A stretch of 64,000 bases of DNA from Prostheceraeus crozeri. Taxonomy: Eukaryota > Platyhelminthes > Polycladida > Euryleptidae. The position numbers were made by a program, and so were the translations under genes. The DNA lies in NCBI GenBank assembly GCA_907163375.1, contig CAJQUW010007884.1:57316-121315 (forward strand). Reading direction: 5' to 3'. Below are positions 12,001-27,000 of the stretch, one piece after another. The notes under the pieces are model-generated. The model was not told the origin of the DNA. It searched no databases and was given only the letters and a program-made list of their open reading frames with translations. Numbering within the stretch: position 1 is the first letter of the stretch; the number at the start of each line of letters is the position of its first letter.

Positions 12001-15000
12001 GGAAGTGAAGCACTATGACACTTCGTCCTCTTTATCCTCGTACAAGATAATCAAAATGTACATTGATTGTCTACAACAGTGTGGTATCTTCGAAGGTGCA
12101 TTCTATCGACGACCACTGATGAAGATTGCAGGGAAATTGCGGTTTTCCAGAGCACCACTGGGCGTCACGTCAATTTCGAAAATCATACCAGAGGCAGCTA
12201 ATAGGGCCAAACTGGAAGGTCGTTTCACCGGTCATTCAGGGAAAGTTACGTGTGCTACAACCCTTTTCCGTGCCGACGTGGACGAACAGCTGATAAAGAA
12301 ACGTACAGGGCACCAAAGTAACGCCGTTCGCGCTTACAAGCGCTCTTCGTCTGCCCAGGAATTAAGAATTAGTTCTTTATTGGATTACTCTCCTCCGTCG
12401 ATGCCGCCACCAAGGCCTGCACTCCCATCTCTTTGTAACAGTTTCTCGATGACAGAACAAGAGGAAGATTTTGACTACACAATTTTATCCGATTTTCAGT
12501 GATAGTTTTTTTATCGTTTTCGTGTACATCTTCTTATAACATATAATTATGTAGTAAGTGATATCGCCGTGAACTTTGTAGTTACTTCAGTTTAACTTAC
12601 CATTGCATTGTATATTTTGGTCATGAGTTAGACAAAACATTGTAGAATTTCTAGACTTCTTTTGATCATGATTGGCGCATGTAAGGCGCATTTTTATCTT
12701 TGTTACGTAATTATCTCACAAATATATGTATTCTATTCAAGCTTGAATACTTTGAATGGTTTTTAATTACAGAAAAAATATATTGGAAATATCCTTTAGC
12801 TATAGAATAATTACCACATGAATATATTAGAATTTCTGAACGTATCTGAATTTACTCAATTTCTGTATACCAATGGGGACCTATTTTTCATTTTTTGGAT
12901 CTAACCTGATGTAATAATTATGCCTTTGATTAATTTAAAGTTAACCATTCACGGTTTTCATGATCTTAAAAGATTAAATTAGTTATATTTACTGATTATA
13001 TTTGCTTATTGTAACCTTTGAATATTTGTATGTGTACTGATACTGATGATGAGCATTAACGTTTAGAATTTAACATCAGAAACAACGGGTTTGATATGAT
13101 ATTCACTTGTTTATTTGAAAGGTAGGAATCTCTCCTCTCGTTTTGCCCGTCACCATATAGCATTCGATACGGAAAGTAGCGCCGAACAACGATTATCTAA
13201 TAATTGAGATTCTGTCAAATTGTCAAACTTCAAGAAATAACAGTCAACAGCCCCTCATTGAATTTGTCTCACACCTCAACACCGCCTCATCTATGCAAAC
13301 TTCGAAACACCAAATAGCGCCCCGCATTAATTGCCAAACAATGAGCTAGGTGTGGTCAAATCGCCAATCTCCAAAAATCACAGCAGCCCCTCATATAATG
13401 TGGCGCCATTCAACTTCACTGAACAACAACCAATTCACTAAACGACAATATTTCAACTGTTGGTTGTACGCACACTAAGAACAATTTAAGAAGGCGTATG
13501 AGAAGCATAAAAGAGGTACAACATTCTAAATACCGTACTTTGAATAAGGCAGCGGTTGTCAAAATAAGTGAATTTCCACCTGAAATATTTTTTGAAAATT
13601 GAATAACACCAATAATTGCAGGCATATGACCTCTACGGAAAGTATTAATAAGATTTAAATGAAACTCATCATCCTCTAGGAATCTCAGTTACAACTACAT
13701 AAAATAAACTAAGATTAAGCCTACTGTACAAAATATAACTGTAATGAATAAATTTATAATGAACTTTGAAGAAAAGAAAAAAAATAAAATACATGTGAAA
13801 CTACAATACGAGTATGGGTACTGAACTTGCTAGAATCAACCTACAACGTCTCACCTGGAACTACTCCATGAAGAAAATGAAATAAGGAACTAGACTTGTT
13901 ATAAATGGACCGATTGGTGTCTAACTATTCTTGAAATTTAATCTATCTCTCAAGAGGACCGGTCTGTGTCCCATCATATCCAGCCTTAATCCGCAAACAA
14001 ATATGACAAGGGTAATCGGGTAATCTGCATACGACGGAAGATGCTATCAATCACCTATTTTAGAGTTTGAAACTCATCTTGCATTCTTCTTACTGGATAA
14101 CCGATTTATTCATGTTGAACACAGTGTGTAACCAATTTCTTAGAGTTATCGGTATTTGTATTTGCATTATCACTTGAAGGAGGTGTTCACACAAAACTTC
14201 AGCGTGATAGGTCATGGTACAACTCAGAGCTCGACGGTGAAGGAAACTCTATTGATTACCAGATCTGAATCTAATTCAGAATATGATGATGAATGGCAAC
14301 ATCAAATTAGATGAATTGATTAGACTGTGAGGTTGAGTGTGACGCTTCTATTATGTGACTAAAAGAACACAAGCAGTGCACTAGCCTTTCAATAAGCATT
14401 CTAGAGGCGTTTGATAACTAAATCATTGTTTTCTACCTCAATGGACTATTACGGACGTATGTACAACACTTATTCACTCTTTTCTAATTCTTGATTTCAC
14501 AGGTGCGACGCTTATTAGAGGGCGGCGTTTATTAGAGCAAATGCGGCAAGAACACTTCTTCGGAACTGTTTCCACATGAGAACATGACACTTCAATCAGA
14601 TTTTGAGAAATATTATTTCCGATCTATTTCATCAATGTTTTCCGATCTCATGTCTAATGACTCAAAATGTGTCTAATGACGAGATACAATTTAGGAAGAA
14701 TAGTTTAAAGGAACACAAATAGAAGGTAATAGGTAATGTTTTCTTATCAATTTGATTGACTGGAAAAGCGTCATCATTAGTAAGGCAGGCAATCACTTTT
14801 CATGCTACATACTTCTGACTAGACGAGTACCGCAACCTGATAGTTAGTCAGTCGAGTGAAATTAGCCGAGTTAACGGCACCGACCCCCAGATCCTATACT
14901 TCCGATTAAGTGTAGCTTATTTATCGTCGATGGAGAAGTGAAATTTTTACGAAGAAAGTTTCTTATAAGCAAACTAAAAAGCTATAAATCTAACACTTAA

Positions 15001-18000
15001 TGAAGCATACGATGCTACAAATTGTTCGATTGCTGGATACAAAGACAATCAGAAATAATAATAAAATATTATCAAAATGTAATTTAATTGATTAGAGGTA
15101 CATGTTTGGAAACGCTGAATGAAATCTTAAGAGAATACTGAATCAAGCTTAAGCTTAAGCTATCACTTTACCTGTTCGATGACGGCAATTGGTCGATGTC
15201 GACACTTCCCCTCCTGACAGTAGTTCCGCATTCATGAAAGTGACTATCGTCTATTATGAATTTTCACATTTCTGATCTTTCTCGTCAAACCGTCTAAGTG
15301 AAGAAAACCCAAAAATCACAAAGCCGAGGGCAGTAAGAACAAGCCAATAGCCATCGCTTGCAAGTCGTGTCACGATCCTCCATAAGCCATAAGCCATTTT
15401 ACAGGATGCATATTTCTCATGACAGATAATACAAACAAGTACAAAACGAAAATAAATTGAACTTTCTGATTAGAAATATACAAAGAAAATATGTGCAGAT
15501 AATGACGCGTAATGTCACAATAAGAAAGAAAGCTCATGTACAACAAACAACACATTAATAATGTGTGAAATCTTTATAAACGTCGGTTCTATTGAAGATA
15601 GCAGCAATTTCGTGTTTTTTAATAACCGTGTGACTGCTTATGCCTATGTTTTATGGCTTATTGCTTATGCTGTTTGCCATCGTAATCAAAGGCGGCTTAT
15701 ATCCTTTTCTGCATTGCCAGCTCTCCCTGAAACCTAAGTGTTGGAATTCTATTTGTGGTTCGTCGCTTATCGTGTGTTCCTCCGGCCTAATTTTTAGAGC
15801 ATAAAAGTGAAATACTGCAAATGTTTTCTCCATCATGCATCTGAAACCCCAGGAAACAACAACGAAATATCTGCGCTTTCGCAAATTTCATCTCAGCTTT
15901 CGTATTTCGTATCGAAGCGCCTCTGCCCCCGTAAGAGAATTACTAAAAATCAGTAATAAAACATACTTCCAGGTATGATCATTTTGGGTGATTGTTTCCG
16001 GAAAACCTAACCAGTTTGATTCAGTGTGAAAGGTCGAGACCACGACCAACTGACCACATGCACTTCTTAGGCATGAGAATAAACGGCAAAAAACAAGATT
16101 AGTTCATTCAATGAGGTAGCTTACCACTTTCTCGCCGATTTTATCGTCACCGACAAGATGCAAGTCATAATGAAAAGAATTCTCAGTATCAGCAATTCCA
16201 GAATCGTCATTTCGAGTCCGATTAGCCAGTCGGCGAAGGAGATCGATGCAGTACCCATAGCAACAATATGTTGTAACCTTTTCTGCAATGGCACGGATGT
16301 AAAACAGATATCAGATGAAACAGAATTAAAAATGTCTTGAAATATTTCACCCGCAGTTGAACATTTGACTTAACAGAATTTCATCTTGGTTCCATCTAAG
16401 GATGTTCGTGGTAAGGATCTAGGTGTCGCGATTCTCTCTTGTGGTTAATCTACAAAGTCGCTTATAGCCGTGTCACAGTGGGTAAGTGCTTGGCCTAGCG
16501 ATCTGTTGGTCCAGTTTGGTCAATAAGCACCAATATTGGAAGTCGGAAGGGCATTCGGATTGGCAGTATCCCAACGTTCTATCGTAAATCTGACTATGTC
16601 AGCGCCGTCCAAACCCTGGAGTAGATTATCCGAAACCCAAACCCGAAAGTTCGGGACTAACTCTGAGTTCTTCACATCAACTTGTATTCGGAGAGAAATG
16701 TATCATGAGAAATTCCTATTATGCTATCTAGAAGCCATAGAACACACTGGTCCATTATGTGAACACTGATCAGAAGTTTTTGGGCTAGGTTACCCCTGGA
16801 GCCACACAACTGTGTGTCCAAATATATGATTGAACGTTGAAAATATGTCATTTTCAACCTCGTTCGACGACAATTTGCGTTTGAAACATATTTTGAGTAC
16901 TATTTGAGCTTTGACACGTTAAGAAAATATTGTGATATCACTTCTTTAATAATTAAATTATTGAAGATTTAGAGTAGATTTCCGACATCGAGTGTATGAA
17001 ATACAGAGAGGCTAACAAATGAAAATGTGAATTAGAATGTGTTTACGCTTTGCAAAAATAAGAATATATTTGCCTCAATAATTTGTACAGCAATAGTGAT
17101 TGAGGTAAAGCAAAATAGAGTGAAAGTATTCAGTTTAAGTTCCGCTCACTATGGTTGTAAAGGGGATGAATGCATTCCTCAAGATTATTCAACGAATGAT
17201 GTAATTGGCTACGAAAATCGACCTAAGTGTGGATTAGAGGTCGGCAGTGTCTCGTTCAGAGAGGGATCAATGCTTTGTGTATTATGCCAAATCTTGCAAC
17301 ATGCAGTGATCCTCTCCTCTGACAGATACTCAAACTTCGGAAAATCGGTCTAAATTGCGTGATGAATTCTCTTCTGAAACCTCTCACGCCTTTCGACAAG
17401 TTGCCATAGATTGGAGGTGTATATTCAAGAAATTACACTCAAGCGAGTACAGCGACCGTTGTTGTCAGAGTAAAATTGCAAGTACTAAAATTACGGCACG
17501 AGGTACGGCAGTGTTTATCTGCATTTCACAAAGGTAAACATGTACTTAAAGGTGTAGTTCAGTCAATTTCAGAAACAGTTTTTAACACTGAACATTAAAG
17601 TGTTCAACCACTGCGACGATTTCCTGTCACCTTCCCACTTATCTCCTCGTTAGTTTATCTGCAAATTCATGTTAAAGATACATGATGACGTCACAACTGC
17701 CAATTCACGCTTACTGTGCAACTGAGAAACAGAACGCCGCTCACGAGACAGGAGGTTCGCTGTGGTTGGATGATAAAGAGGAACCCTGTATCATGCAAGT
17801 TAACAAATTTGTAAGTGGTCCAAAAGCATGACCAAACGTAACTACATTAGATGGTTGGACGCCGTCGAATGCTGGTCAACCTTGATGGCATTTCTGAAAC
17901 CTGTTCGGTCTTGTGAGCTGATGTTATGAAGATTAAACTTTCAGAGGAAAAAGGAGGAGATTTTATTCTCCTTGATGTCATCTCTTCTTGAGGCGACCTC

Positions 18001-21000
18001 GTGGGTTCTGCACAGGAACCTCAAAAGGGCAAGGTCTTCTTTGGTTCGAGTCTTCATTCATTGGTTGCACGTGACCATACCAGCGAAGTCTTCTTGTGCG
18101 TATTACTTCTTCAAACTTGCAAATGCTGAGCCTCATGCGCAGATCGTCCATGGAAACGCGGTCGGCAAGTCGCGTCGAAGAGACCCATCTGACCATTGTA
18201 TTGTCATTTCGGATGAAGCGATCTACATCTTCGTTGGTGAGCCGCCAAGTTTCGCTGTCGTAGAGCAATACCCTTCGGACACAAATGCTGCAAACGTGTC
18301 CATAAGTTCTGAAGGGAATACCTTTGTCTGTAAGGACGGGGAGAAGTTTTCGGAAGCTTTCCCAAGCGGAACGCACTCTCATCACAACTCCATCCTTACC
18401 ACTATCTGACTGTCCGATCAGGTCACCAAGGTTACAAGAAGCAGGAACAACTTAGGACTCTTCATCGTTGACTTTCACATTCGTAGGAGTCGTTTCTGCG
18501 AGATTTGCAAGTTGTCCTCGGCACACTTTGCACTTATACCGTAGTTGGGGGTCATCTTTAAGTTAAACACGGATTCCCGAGCACTTGTGATATACCCGGT
18601 GCTTGTAACAGGAACACAAGATGGAATTGTGTCCTACAGTCCTACACCCTGTTTACAGGCGCCGCATGGAAATTTGCCGACAGGTTTTAGTACTCTGTTG
18701 TCCTGGTAGGTAGTGGAATCGAAATTATATATTCAAGTCAAAATTCAGTGAATTAAAAATCAATGAAGATAACATGACGCTGCTGTATTACATTGTCACT
18801 TATGACTATATTGTCAGTATTCACATTCAAAAATCAAATGCTGTTTTATTATCCACAGGAGCTTCAAAACATAGGAAAATATAGAAATTTTAAGAAAATA
18901 GAGGTTAGAAAAAGGAATATTGGAGAATTAAAAAAATTTAGGATATACATAGAAACGCTTTGACATCCTGATTCTGGATAAATAAACATCATTAAGCAGA
19001 ATTGAGCTTAAATGGTTAGAACAAATCATTCAATTACAAAAATATTGAAATTAATTAAATGATGCTAATTTTAATCCACTTAATCATGTTTTATCACTGA
19101 GAAATACTTTGACCAATTTACATTTCATTGTTTATGAATAAGATAAACAGTCTTAGCTCAGTCAGATGTACTAGCAATGAGGAGGGGAAGGCGTTTAGGT
19201 CAACCCCAAATATTTGAGCCGTCAGGGAGACATGACCTGGCAGATCACCTTCCAAAATTGAAGCTTTAACGTCGATACTCCGATCCCCAATGGGGCCTAG
19301 ATGGTCCTGACATAGTCAGAATTAACCTTGAGCGTTGTGATGCCTTTCCCACCGACTTCCGACGACACTTTCGAGGCTCGACCTCTTATCCAAAAGATCG
19401 TTAGGCCAAGGACTCAGATACGGAGATCACACTACTCCCAAGAAATAAAAATCCTCTAGCACTATCTAATCCCGATGCTCGAAATCGAATGGGGAACAAA
19501 ACATAGTTGCACTGAAGTGTCTTCATAGCGACAAAATTCACAAGTGTACCACAGGTGTTCGCATATACCGCTTCAAAAGCAGTTCAGCTATTTCAGAATA
19601 TTTGAAATGGATAATGACCTCAGAACGCGAATCTCGTGCGAATAAAGCGAACTCACTTGTTTTTGGATCTGTATGGGTACATTCGACTTCTTTCTTCGAT
19701 TTCTTTGGATCATCAGACGTCTTGCATTTCTCACCCTCCTTCTTAAGTCGTGTATAGACGAATGGAATACTCTTCTTGGTGACGACCTGTCGAAAAACAA
19801 GAAGTGTGAAGCAGCTACCGTAGATCATCTGTGAATACCGGTACTTCACACTATAGCCGTTTTACCACTTTGCTTTAATATCTGGGAATGGTCAAGGCTT
19901 GAGTTGAAAAGTAAAATATTCAAGCGCGTGATATACTGCGCCCTGCACAACAGAGGATCGTGAATATTCATACAAACATCCTAGAAATCTCCTAGGTTAA
20001 TTATTAGAGGAAAATCATTGCAAGATGTAGAAACCTAGAAATAGGTGAAAGCATTTTTAAGAAAGAAGTTGCTAAATTCGTTGAGCTGTTCTCCGAGCTG
20101 TACTAATTGTTGGCCGCCGCTGCTTCAGAGCAGATTCACGGAGTTGAAGGTTTGCGTTGTCATCGTAACTGATAATATCAGTTTCAATGCTGTCAATCGC
20201 GAGCACACTGTTCGCAATAAGAGTTCAATATTCGCCATAATAATTCGATGTACATGTACTGGTATATTGAACTGGTTTCTTAGTGCACTCTCCAGAGGCA
20301 TGCAGATTTGATTGAGAAAGAAGTTAGATGGTGATTGCGACTTATGTCAACACATTACGATCCTATAATTCAAATCGCTTTGCGAAAATGCAATTTATGC
20401 TCTGATTGTACGATTAACGTTTTATAGCTTGACCTACAGTGAAACTTCGTCTTGCGAACTTCGCTCTCCAACCGAATATTTCAATAACAAACGGAAACTT
20501 TCTATCGAAAGAGCAACAGACACTGAAAGATCACAAGATGTCAAAATCTCTCCATTTTTTAATTCTGTGATCCCAAGAGCATCTGAGGAGCACAAGCTTT
20601 TGAAATTCGGGTAGTTATGGGTCAACTCCCCCGCACATTTTCAAATTTTTCTAAAATCCGTAGAAATGAATCAACCTTCACGAAACTTCAGAAACACGAA
20701 TTGGAGTATATTTTCTACCCACATGCAAAAATTTGGGCAAATCGGACAAGTACTTTTTGCAATAGAGACGATAACGTGAAGTGTAGCGATGTCAGCAGCG
20801 TAATCTGACTTTGTCTGTTCGAAGCATTATTGTTACTCGTGTGTGCATTGTTCTCTTTCCGTCTTCGTGTCATCTACTGCTATTTGAAATCTTCCCACGA
20901 CTACTACCTCACCACACCTTTTTAATTTGCAAATGTTAATGAAGAGAATGTGGCCTGGTCATCATGACTTCACGAGTTGTCGAGAAAAGAATTTTTTGAC

Positions 21001-24000
21001 CTCAAGTGTTATCTGGTCAGACGATGACGTCAGGTGAAGTCAGATCAAGCTGCACACATCGCTACAGTTTACGCTACCGTCTCTACTGCAAAAAGTACTA
21101 GTCCGATTTGCCCAAATTTTTGCATGTGGGTAGAAAATATGCTCAAATTCGTGTTTGCGAAGTTTCGTAAAGGTTGATTCATTTCTACGGATTTTAGACA
21201 AATTTGAAAACGTGGGGGGAGATAACCCATAAGTACCGAAATTCGGCAGTTGAAATAATTCCAAGAGATGGAACCTTGCATCTCGTTTTAAACGCAATTG
21301 CTGAAATGTTGAATTGAAGACTTTTACTATTGCCATGAATTTGTTGCTATGGAACTTCGTGTGCCATTGTTGAACTGAGTTTGGCCCTATGGTGATTACC
21401 GTTGATGGTCGATAATGCCATTAACATAGTGATCGAACAGCAACTATACCGTCAGCCTCGTCCTCTGATACTACGCAGTATCTCGTGATCACAACATATC
21501 TCTATACAAATCGTGGAATGTTCATAAATGACAATCTATCGGTGTAGCGACTAGCGACCGTCGCGTTAATGAGGCAATTTCCAGACAATACCGAACCCTG
21601 TCATTCTGTCGAGATTTTACTGCATCTACAATTTCAGATAGAACTGGAAATCACGTATCTGGAGTCAGACTCCAAAATACTGCACCTGCTTGACACTGAA
21701 GGAAAACATTTTGAAAATCACAGAGCTCCGCTTGAAACTGATCTGGTTGAATTTGATAAAAACAGGCATGAACTTGGCGAATAGTTCAATTTAACTTTCT
21801 ACAGCTACAAAAATCGGAGTAGCGATTTGAGAAACAATCAATGATGGTATTCATGAAAGATTTCTTTGAAACTGGCGAAGCAGATATCAATTTGATCTGA
21901 ATTCTCACTCTTAACTCTTGACAAGAGGGATATATTCTTTACGAGTGCCAATTTGAATAGTTTTAGTTTTGACAACTATCTTAGAATTTAATGACAATAA
22001 CCACCTTATTGAGGTCAATACGAGAGCGGTATGTGACACAAAAATCTTACACAAAAGAAATCACGAGAAACAAGAGTATTTGATAAAAGACTTATTATAC
22101 AAGGAGGACTTTGTGCTGTAGAGACAGAAGGATTCGTTTTCGACTTACATTATTCAAATTATTACGAACAATAAAAAATTGGCACAGAGGATGAGCAGAT
22201 TTGGATTTTGAGATATTAGAAATAAGTTTTTTTTCATGGCTTATCCAATCTGCTTATCAAACAGGGAATATCCTTCACATTAGCCCATTTCATTGCTAAA
22301 CGGTCAATCTGTTCAAATTTCTCAAAAATTTACAACTGATATCACACATGATTGGCCAACAATATGACAGATAGCAAAACACAAGACCTAAATATGCTTG
22401 CCAGATAATATTCAGGTGGTTAGAGTTTGCCTTAAGTTTTACCAAAGATTTTCGGATGCCTCGTGGGCCGCAAGCGCCCCGAGGGATGGGCGAAGCTGGA
22501 TTCCAACTGCTAAATGGACAAAGCTATGTACCTCACGTCCTGAAGCCTGGGATCTCTAAAATAGAGATGGCAGATAAGGATTGAAAACAAAGGATGCTAG
22601 CTTACAAAAGATGGTTCATCAAATACTGCATGAGCTATTGAATATTCAAACTTGGGCAGTATAAATCTGGAATGCTTTTTAATGATATTGCCTTTTATGA
22701 GACATGCTGCATGACCATTTATAGCATAACATTACAATCATTTTTCGTTTGAACTAGTCGCCACACCAACAAAAGTAAGGTGGTTTTAGGAAGTTCGTTG
22801 TTTTGATCAAAATAAATTCCTCATTCATCAGTGTGTCAAATGAGATGAGGTCATCTAATATTTACCTTCAGCCTCTTTTTCTTCAAAAAACTCTTTGGTG
22901 CTACTATTCTTTTTGTCATCTGACGTTTACAGTCCAAATGATCTCCAACAGATTTGCACTCCTTTGTGGTAACTGAATAGGTTTTATCACCCGGAGGCCA
23001 TTTGATTAATTGCATAGATAATTCAAGACGTGGTTTATCATTTTCATCGTTAATAGCATCTTCAGTCTCATCAGTCACTGTGCGAATTTCGAACTTTCCG
23101 ACTTCCTTCAAAATCATCTTCCCAGAGCTATTATGTTGATTCATTATCAAGTATGTCCCGTCTCTTCTATCCCCGACTGCATCAAAAGATAGCGGAAGTT
23201 TTGTAGATCGATAAATATGCTGGCCTCGCATGGATCTGAAAAGAATATAGCACTAATGAAGTAATATCGTTAATCAAATAATGAAAACATTTTACATGGT
23301 TGTTGGATGATGATACGGCTGTATGATGATGGGAAGAGTGATGTGCATTCATTAAGAATATAGCTGAAATCATTAAAATATTATAGCAAATATTTGAAAT
23401 AGGAAATTCAAAATTTTGAACTTCAAGTCAAAAATTTCATGAAATTTAGATGTGCGAATAAAAGAACATTTATCGAACGTAATTAGGGGTAGTGCAGGCG
23501 TCACATGAATTGAGAGAAAATATAAGGTGTTTTGGCGTGGAGAGGACGGACAATTACAATAACACAATGAAGTCGAGCGACCAAATTTCTCAACGATGTC
23601 CTGAGAAATGAAGTCGAATAGATGGAACATTCTTCAAAATTGGAAATCGAGTTTTCGATCGATATCGACAGTTGCTTAATAATCTAGTTCACTAATTCAG
23701 TTGACTTGTTTCAATTAAAATGAAAATTCATTGATTTACCTAAACTATATAACTTAAGTTATAATCTGTTCGTCAATATTTCTCAATTAACTTTATTCAA
23801 GTTATAAATCTTTTTTAAATTCAACTGATTTGACATTATCTATCTGTTAATCAGAGATGATTATTTGCGTACATTCATTTCCTTATGTAAACTAACTTAA
23901 TTTTTTAGACACTTAACTTAATTCTTTTTTTCTACTACGCATTTCGAATTTAGCTTATCAGTTATCTTTTACAGATTTAAGTTCGATGCCGGGTGCCAAC

Positions 24001-27000
24001 TTTTTGACTTCTTTGTTAACTCAAGATTCAGATACTGCGACAATTGACTTAAGTGGCTTAATAGTCGGCCACCGACCGGTACGTTTTGAATAAGACGGCC
24101 GCCGGCCCTGGCCGACTTTTCTGAACGCCGGCCGGAGCCGCGGTCGGCCGCTTTTGATGACATTTAAGGTTCCAACCCTGTCGCGCGGCTCTACTCAACG
24201 CAACTTATAAACTGTGAACACTCAAGAAGCCCAATGTTATGTTTCGGACTTAAACTGTGAGTTACTGATATTCTAGCGAAACGCATCAATAATTTATGAC
24301 ACAATCCAATAGACAGCAACGTTTTTCCATTCTGTGCATTTTTCACAACTTAATTGCACTTTAAGAAGTAAACTCACACGCGTAAACAATGTAGAAGTGT
24401 GAGCGGTCGTGGCACTGAAATCATCCGAAGAATACGAGCATATTACAAGTCATATACCGGTATGGATTAACATAATTTAAATATCTTTGAGACACATTAA
24501 ATTGTATACGTTGTTTCGTCCTAAAATATTTGATTTACAACGGCGGTCTTAGAAATGTTGCTATCCAGTGGCATTTTCAGGATGGCTCAGCTCATCTGAG
24601 CCCTCTGGTTCTCGCGTGCATGTAAATCGCCTACTTCTCCATGTACGGCCCGGCTCTCAGATGTGAGATTCGGACGATCGTCAGTCTGATGTATAATTGC
24701 ATGAGAAGTGCGAAACTGGAATCGCAGTCTCGAAATTCGTTGTCGTTCTGGAGTTTGAGCTAAATAGTTCGTTTGTCTCATTATAGGTAAAAGTCGTTCA
24801 CGAGGGGTATGAAGCCTGTAAGATCATCTTTATTCTTTTTTATGCGGTTACATATCAACATGCATCAATTATCATCTTACCGTAGGAGTTGTGTGTCTTT
24901 TTTGCCATTCTTCCGGGGAGCGCTGCAATTACCATAAAATAGCCGCCATTTTCTGTATCGTCCCCTGTAGCTACTGACTTTGACTTTAATTGCTGCCAAA
25001 ACTCCATTTTTGACGACTTGAACAGCATCCTTCATATTTTCAATTTCCTCTGGCAGAGCTAATTGAACCCCAAGTACTCCTAACAAAGAACAAGAATAGT
25101 TGTTGCTGGTTTTGTAGATAATGAAATGACCAGCTACAATGATATTCATTACTGTATGTAGGCTACGGGTAACTGCTGGTAGGCTGATAACAGAAACAAT
25201 GAAAATAAGAGGACGATATGTAAATAGAAAAATGATACGCATACATGGGGATGTTTATGTATGTATGTACGGAACCGTCAAAAATACACATGACGGAACT
25301 ATCATTACGATGAATTTCCTCCGATATAGTCTTGAAATTTACCCTTGACACTAACTGTAGCTGGAAAATAGCAAAATTTATGTCAAACAACAGCTATGCT
25401 CATTTTATTTTGAATTCTACAATGTGTACTTGATGAAAAAAATGTTGGTAATGTGAAAGTTGAGTGCTTGAAGAGAATGACCATGGATTCCTTACAAGAT
25501 TCTTTGCAATGTATGGATGCTTACTAAAACAGGAGAATTAATTTTATTGACGATGATGATGTAGAAATACCACTGAATCTTTTTCTATATCTCTCACATA
25601 TAGCTGAGAACGAGATGACGATCATTTTCACTGTAAAATACAATTTAGAGCAAGTGTTTACAAATCAGAGATTTTGTTCAATAATTATAGCCGATTGGCA
25701 GTCTATAGTTCTGCTATCCCGCTGACATACTGAATAGATGAATCTTACATTATCTCATGGGTAACCCTAGAAAATACCAAAGAAAAGCTTCATTTCTTCG
25801 ACACAAATATGAATAATGTACAAATTGTAGATGTCATGTTATTCGAGACATATTTCAAACACCTTCAAATTAGTAGGTAACAGAGGTGGGCAAACGGAAT
25901 TGTGCGAGTAAGTCCGCTAATCCGTCTATCCGAGCGACGGACCACGCGGTTTCAGAAACGGATATGCGGATACGGAACGTCGTGAGCCAAGCGTAGCGAA
26001 TAAACGAACGCCATCTTACGTCAGAAAATTCAAATCCCGTTTGTAGATAATATTTCAGGTCGTCACAGGTCTTGCTTTGTTGCTAAATTGCTGCTAAATT
26101 TATAAACTTTTTAGATTCAGATGTCATATGTATCTAATTTTTTTGGTTGAGGAACACGTAGGTCCTTATAATTGCTAAGATTTATCATATTATCATTTTT
26201 CTGCTAGAAAGCTGCATTTGTTTTTTTTTTATTGAATAACATCTGCTTGCTTTGTTTACGAAGCATTAAATAAGAACAATCACAAGGAAGCACGAAATTT
26301 TTTTTCGAATGCAACTGATAGTTCAATAACTGTTTCTGGGTAATTCCACCACGCTGATTTCAAAACTGACGTTCATTTTTCTCCACGACGTCCAGCTTTT
26401 TAGATACAGATATTCATAAAATCTGTCATAATGCCACATTTTTAATGTATTTTGTCATTTGGTTATTTAATGTTATTCAATAGCCATCAAAAGTGGAAGA
26501 CCAAAAAGACAAGAACTGTCATATGAAGGGATACCTTATCAGATACAAAACGTGGAATAAGTTAACCCTCTTCAATTACTATTTTAACCGGTTTGTAATA
26601 AGTGTACATTATATATTATTTTCTATCAATATGTTTGATGTGTTACAGATGGAATACCAGTATGCAATTGCTCCTGTTAGAAGCTATAATTAATATTGTA
26701 CTATTTGTACTGAGACACAAAAATGGCTTTTTACAAAAGAACAAAACATGTAGTAACATGAGGTCAATCGTACTAGTTCATAGGAAGCATTCAAGTTATA
26801 GGGCCTATAGATAGGTAACAAAAATAGCTCACAATTACTGGTTTTACTTTTTGATCATCCAGCAAAAATCTGCTAACATTGAAGGATCATTGCGGCCCCG
26901 ATAGCGTCTCTCAACAGAGGCAATCACTTGGTGAAACCTTTCACCATGCTCATCACTGATTTTTCCCAAGTCATCCGGAAAAAAGGAGAGATGACTATGC

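Noticed and set aside
11030-13400. CCCCTCAT-rich patches on both sides as Crypton terminal repeats
   Set aside because: Matches are short and scattered; no consistent ends could be drawn.
17972-18409. 145-residue plus-strand frame
   Set aside because: Antisense shadow of the LINE reverse-transcriptase fragment.
21040-21336. Matching frames in both arms of the 20.6-21.2 kb inverted repeat
   Set aside because: Similarity of the frames comes from the repeat itself; no protein family is recognisable.
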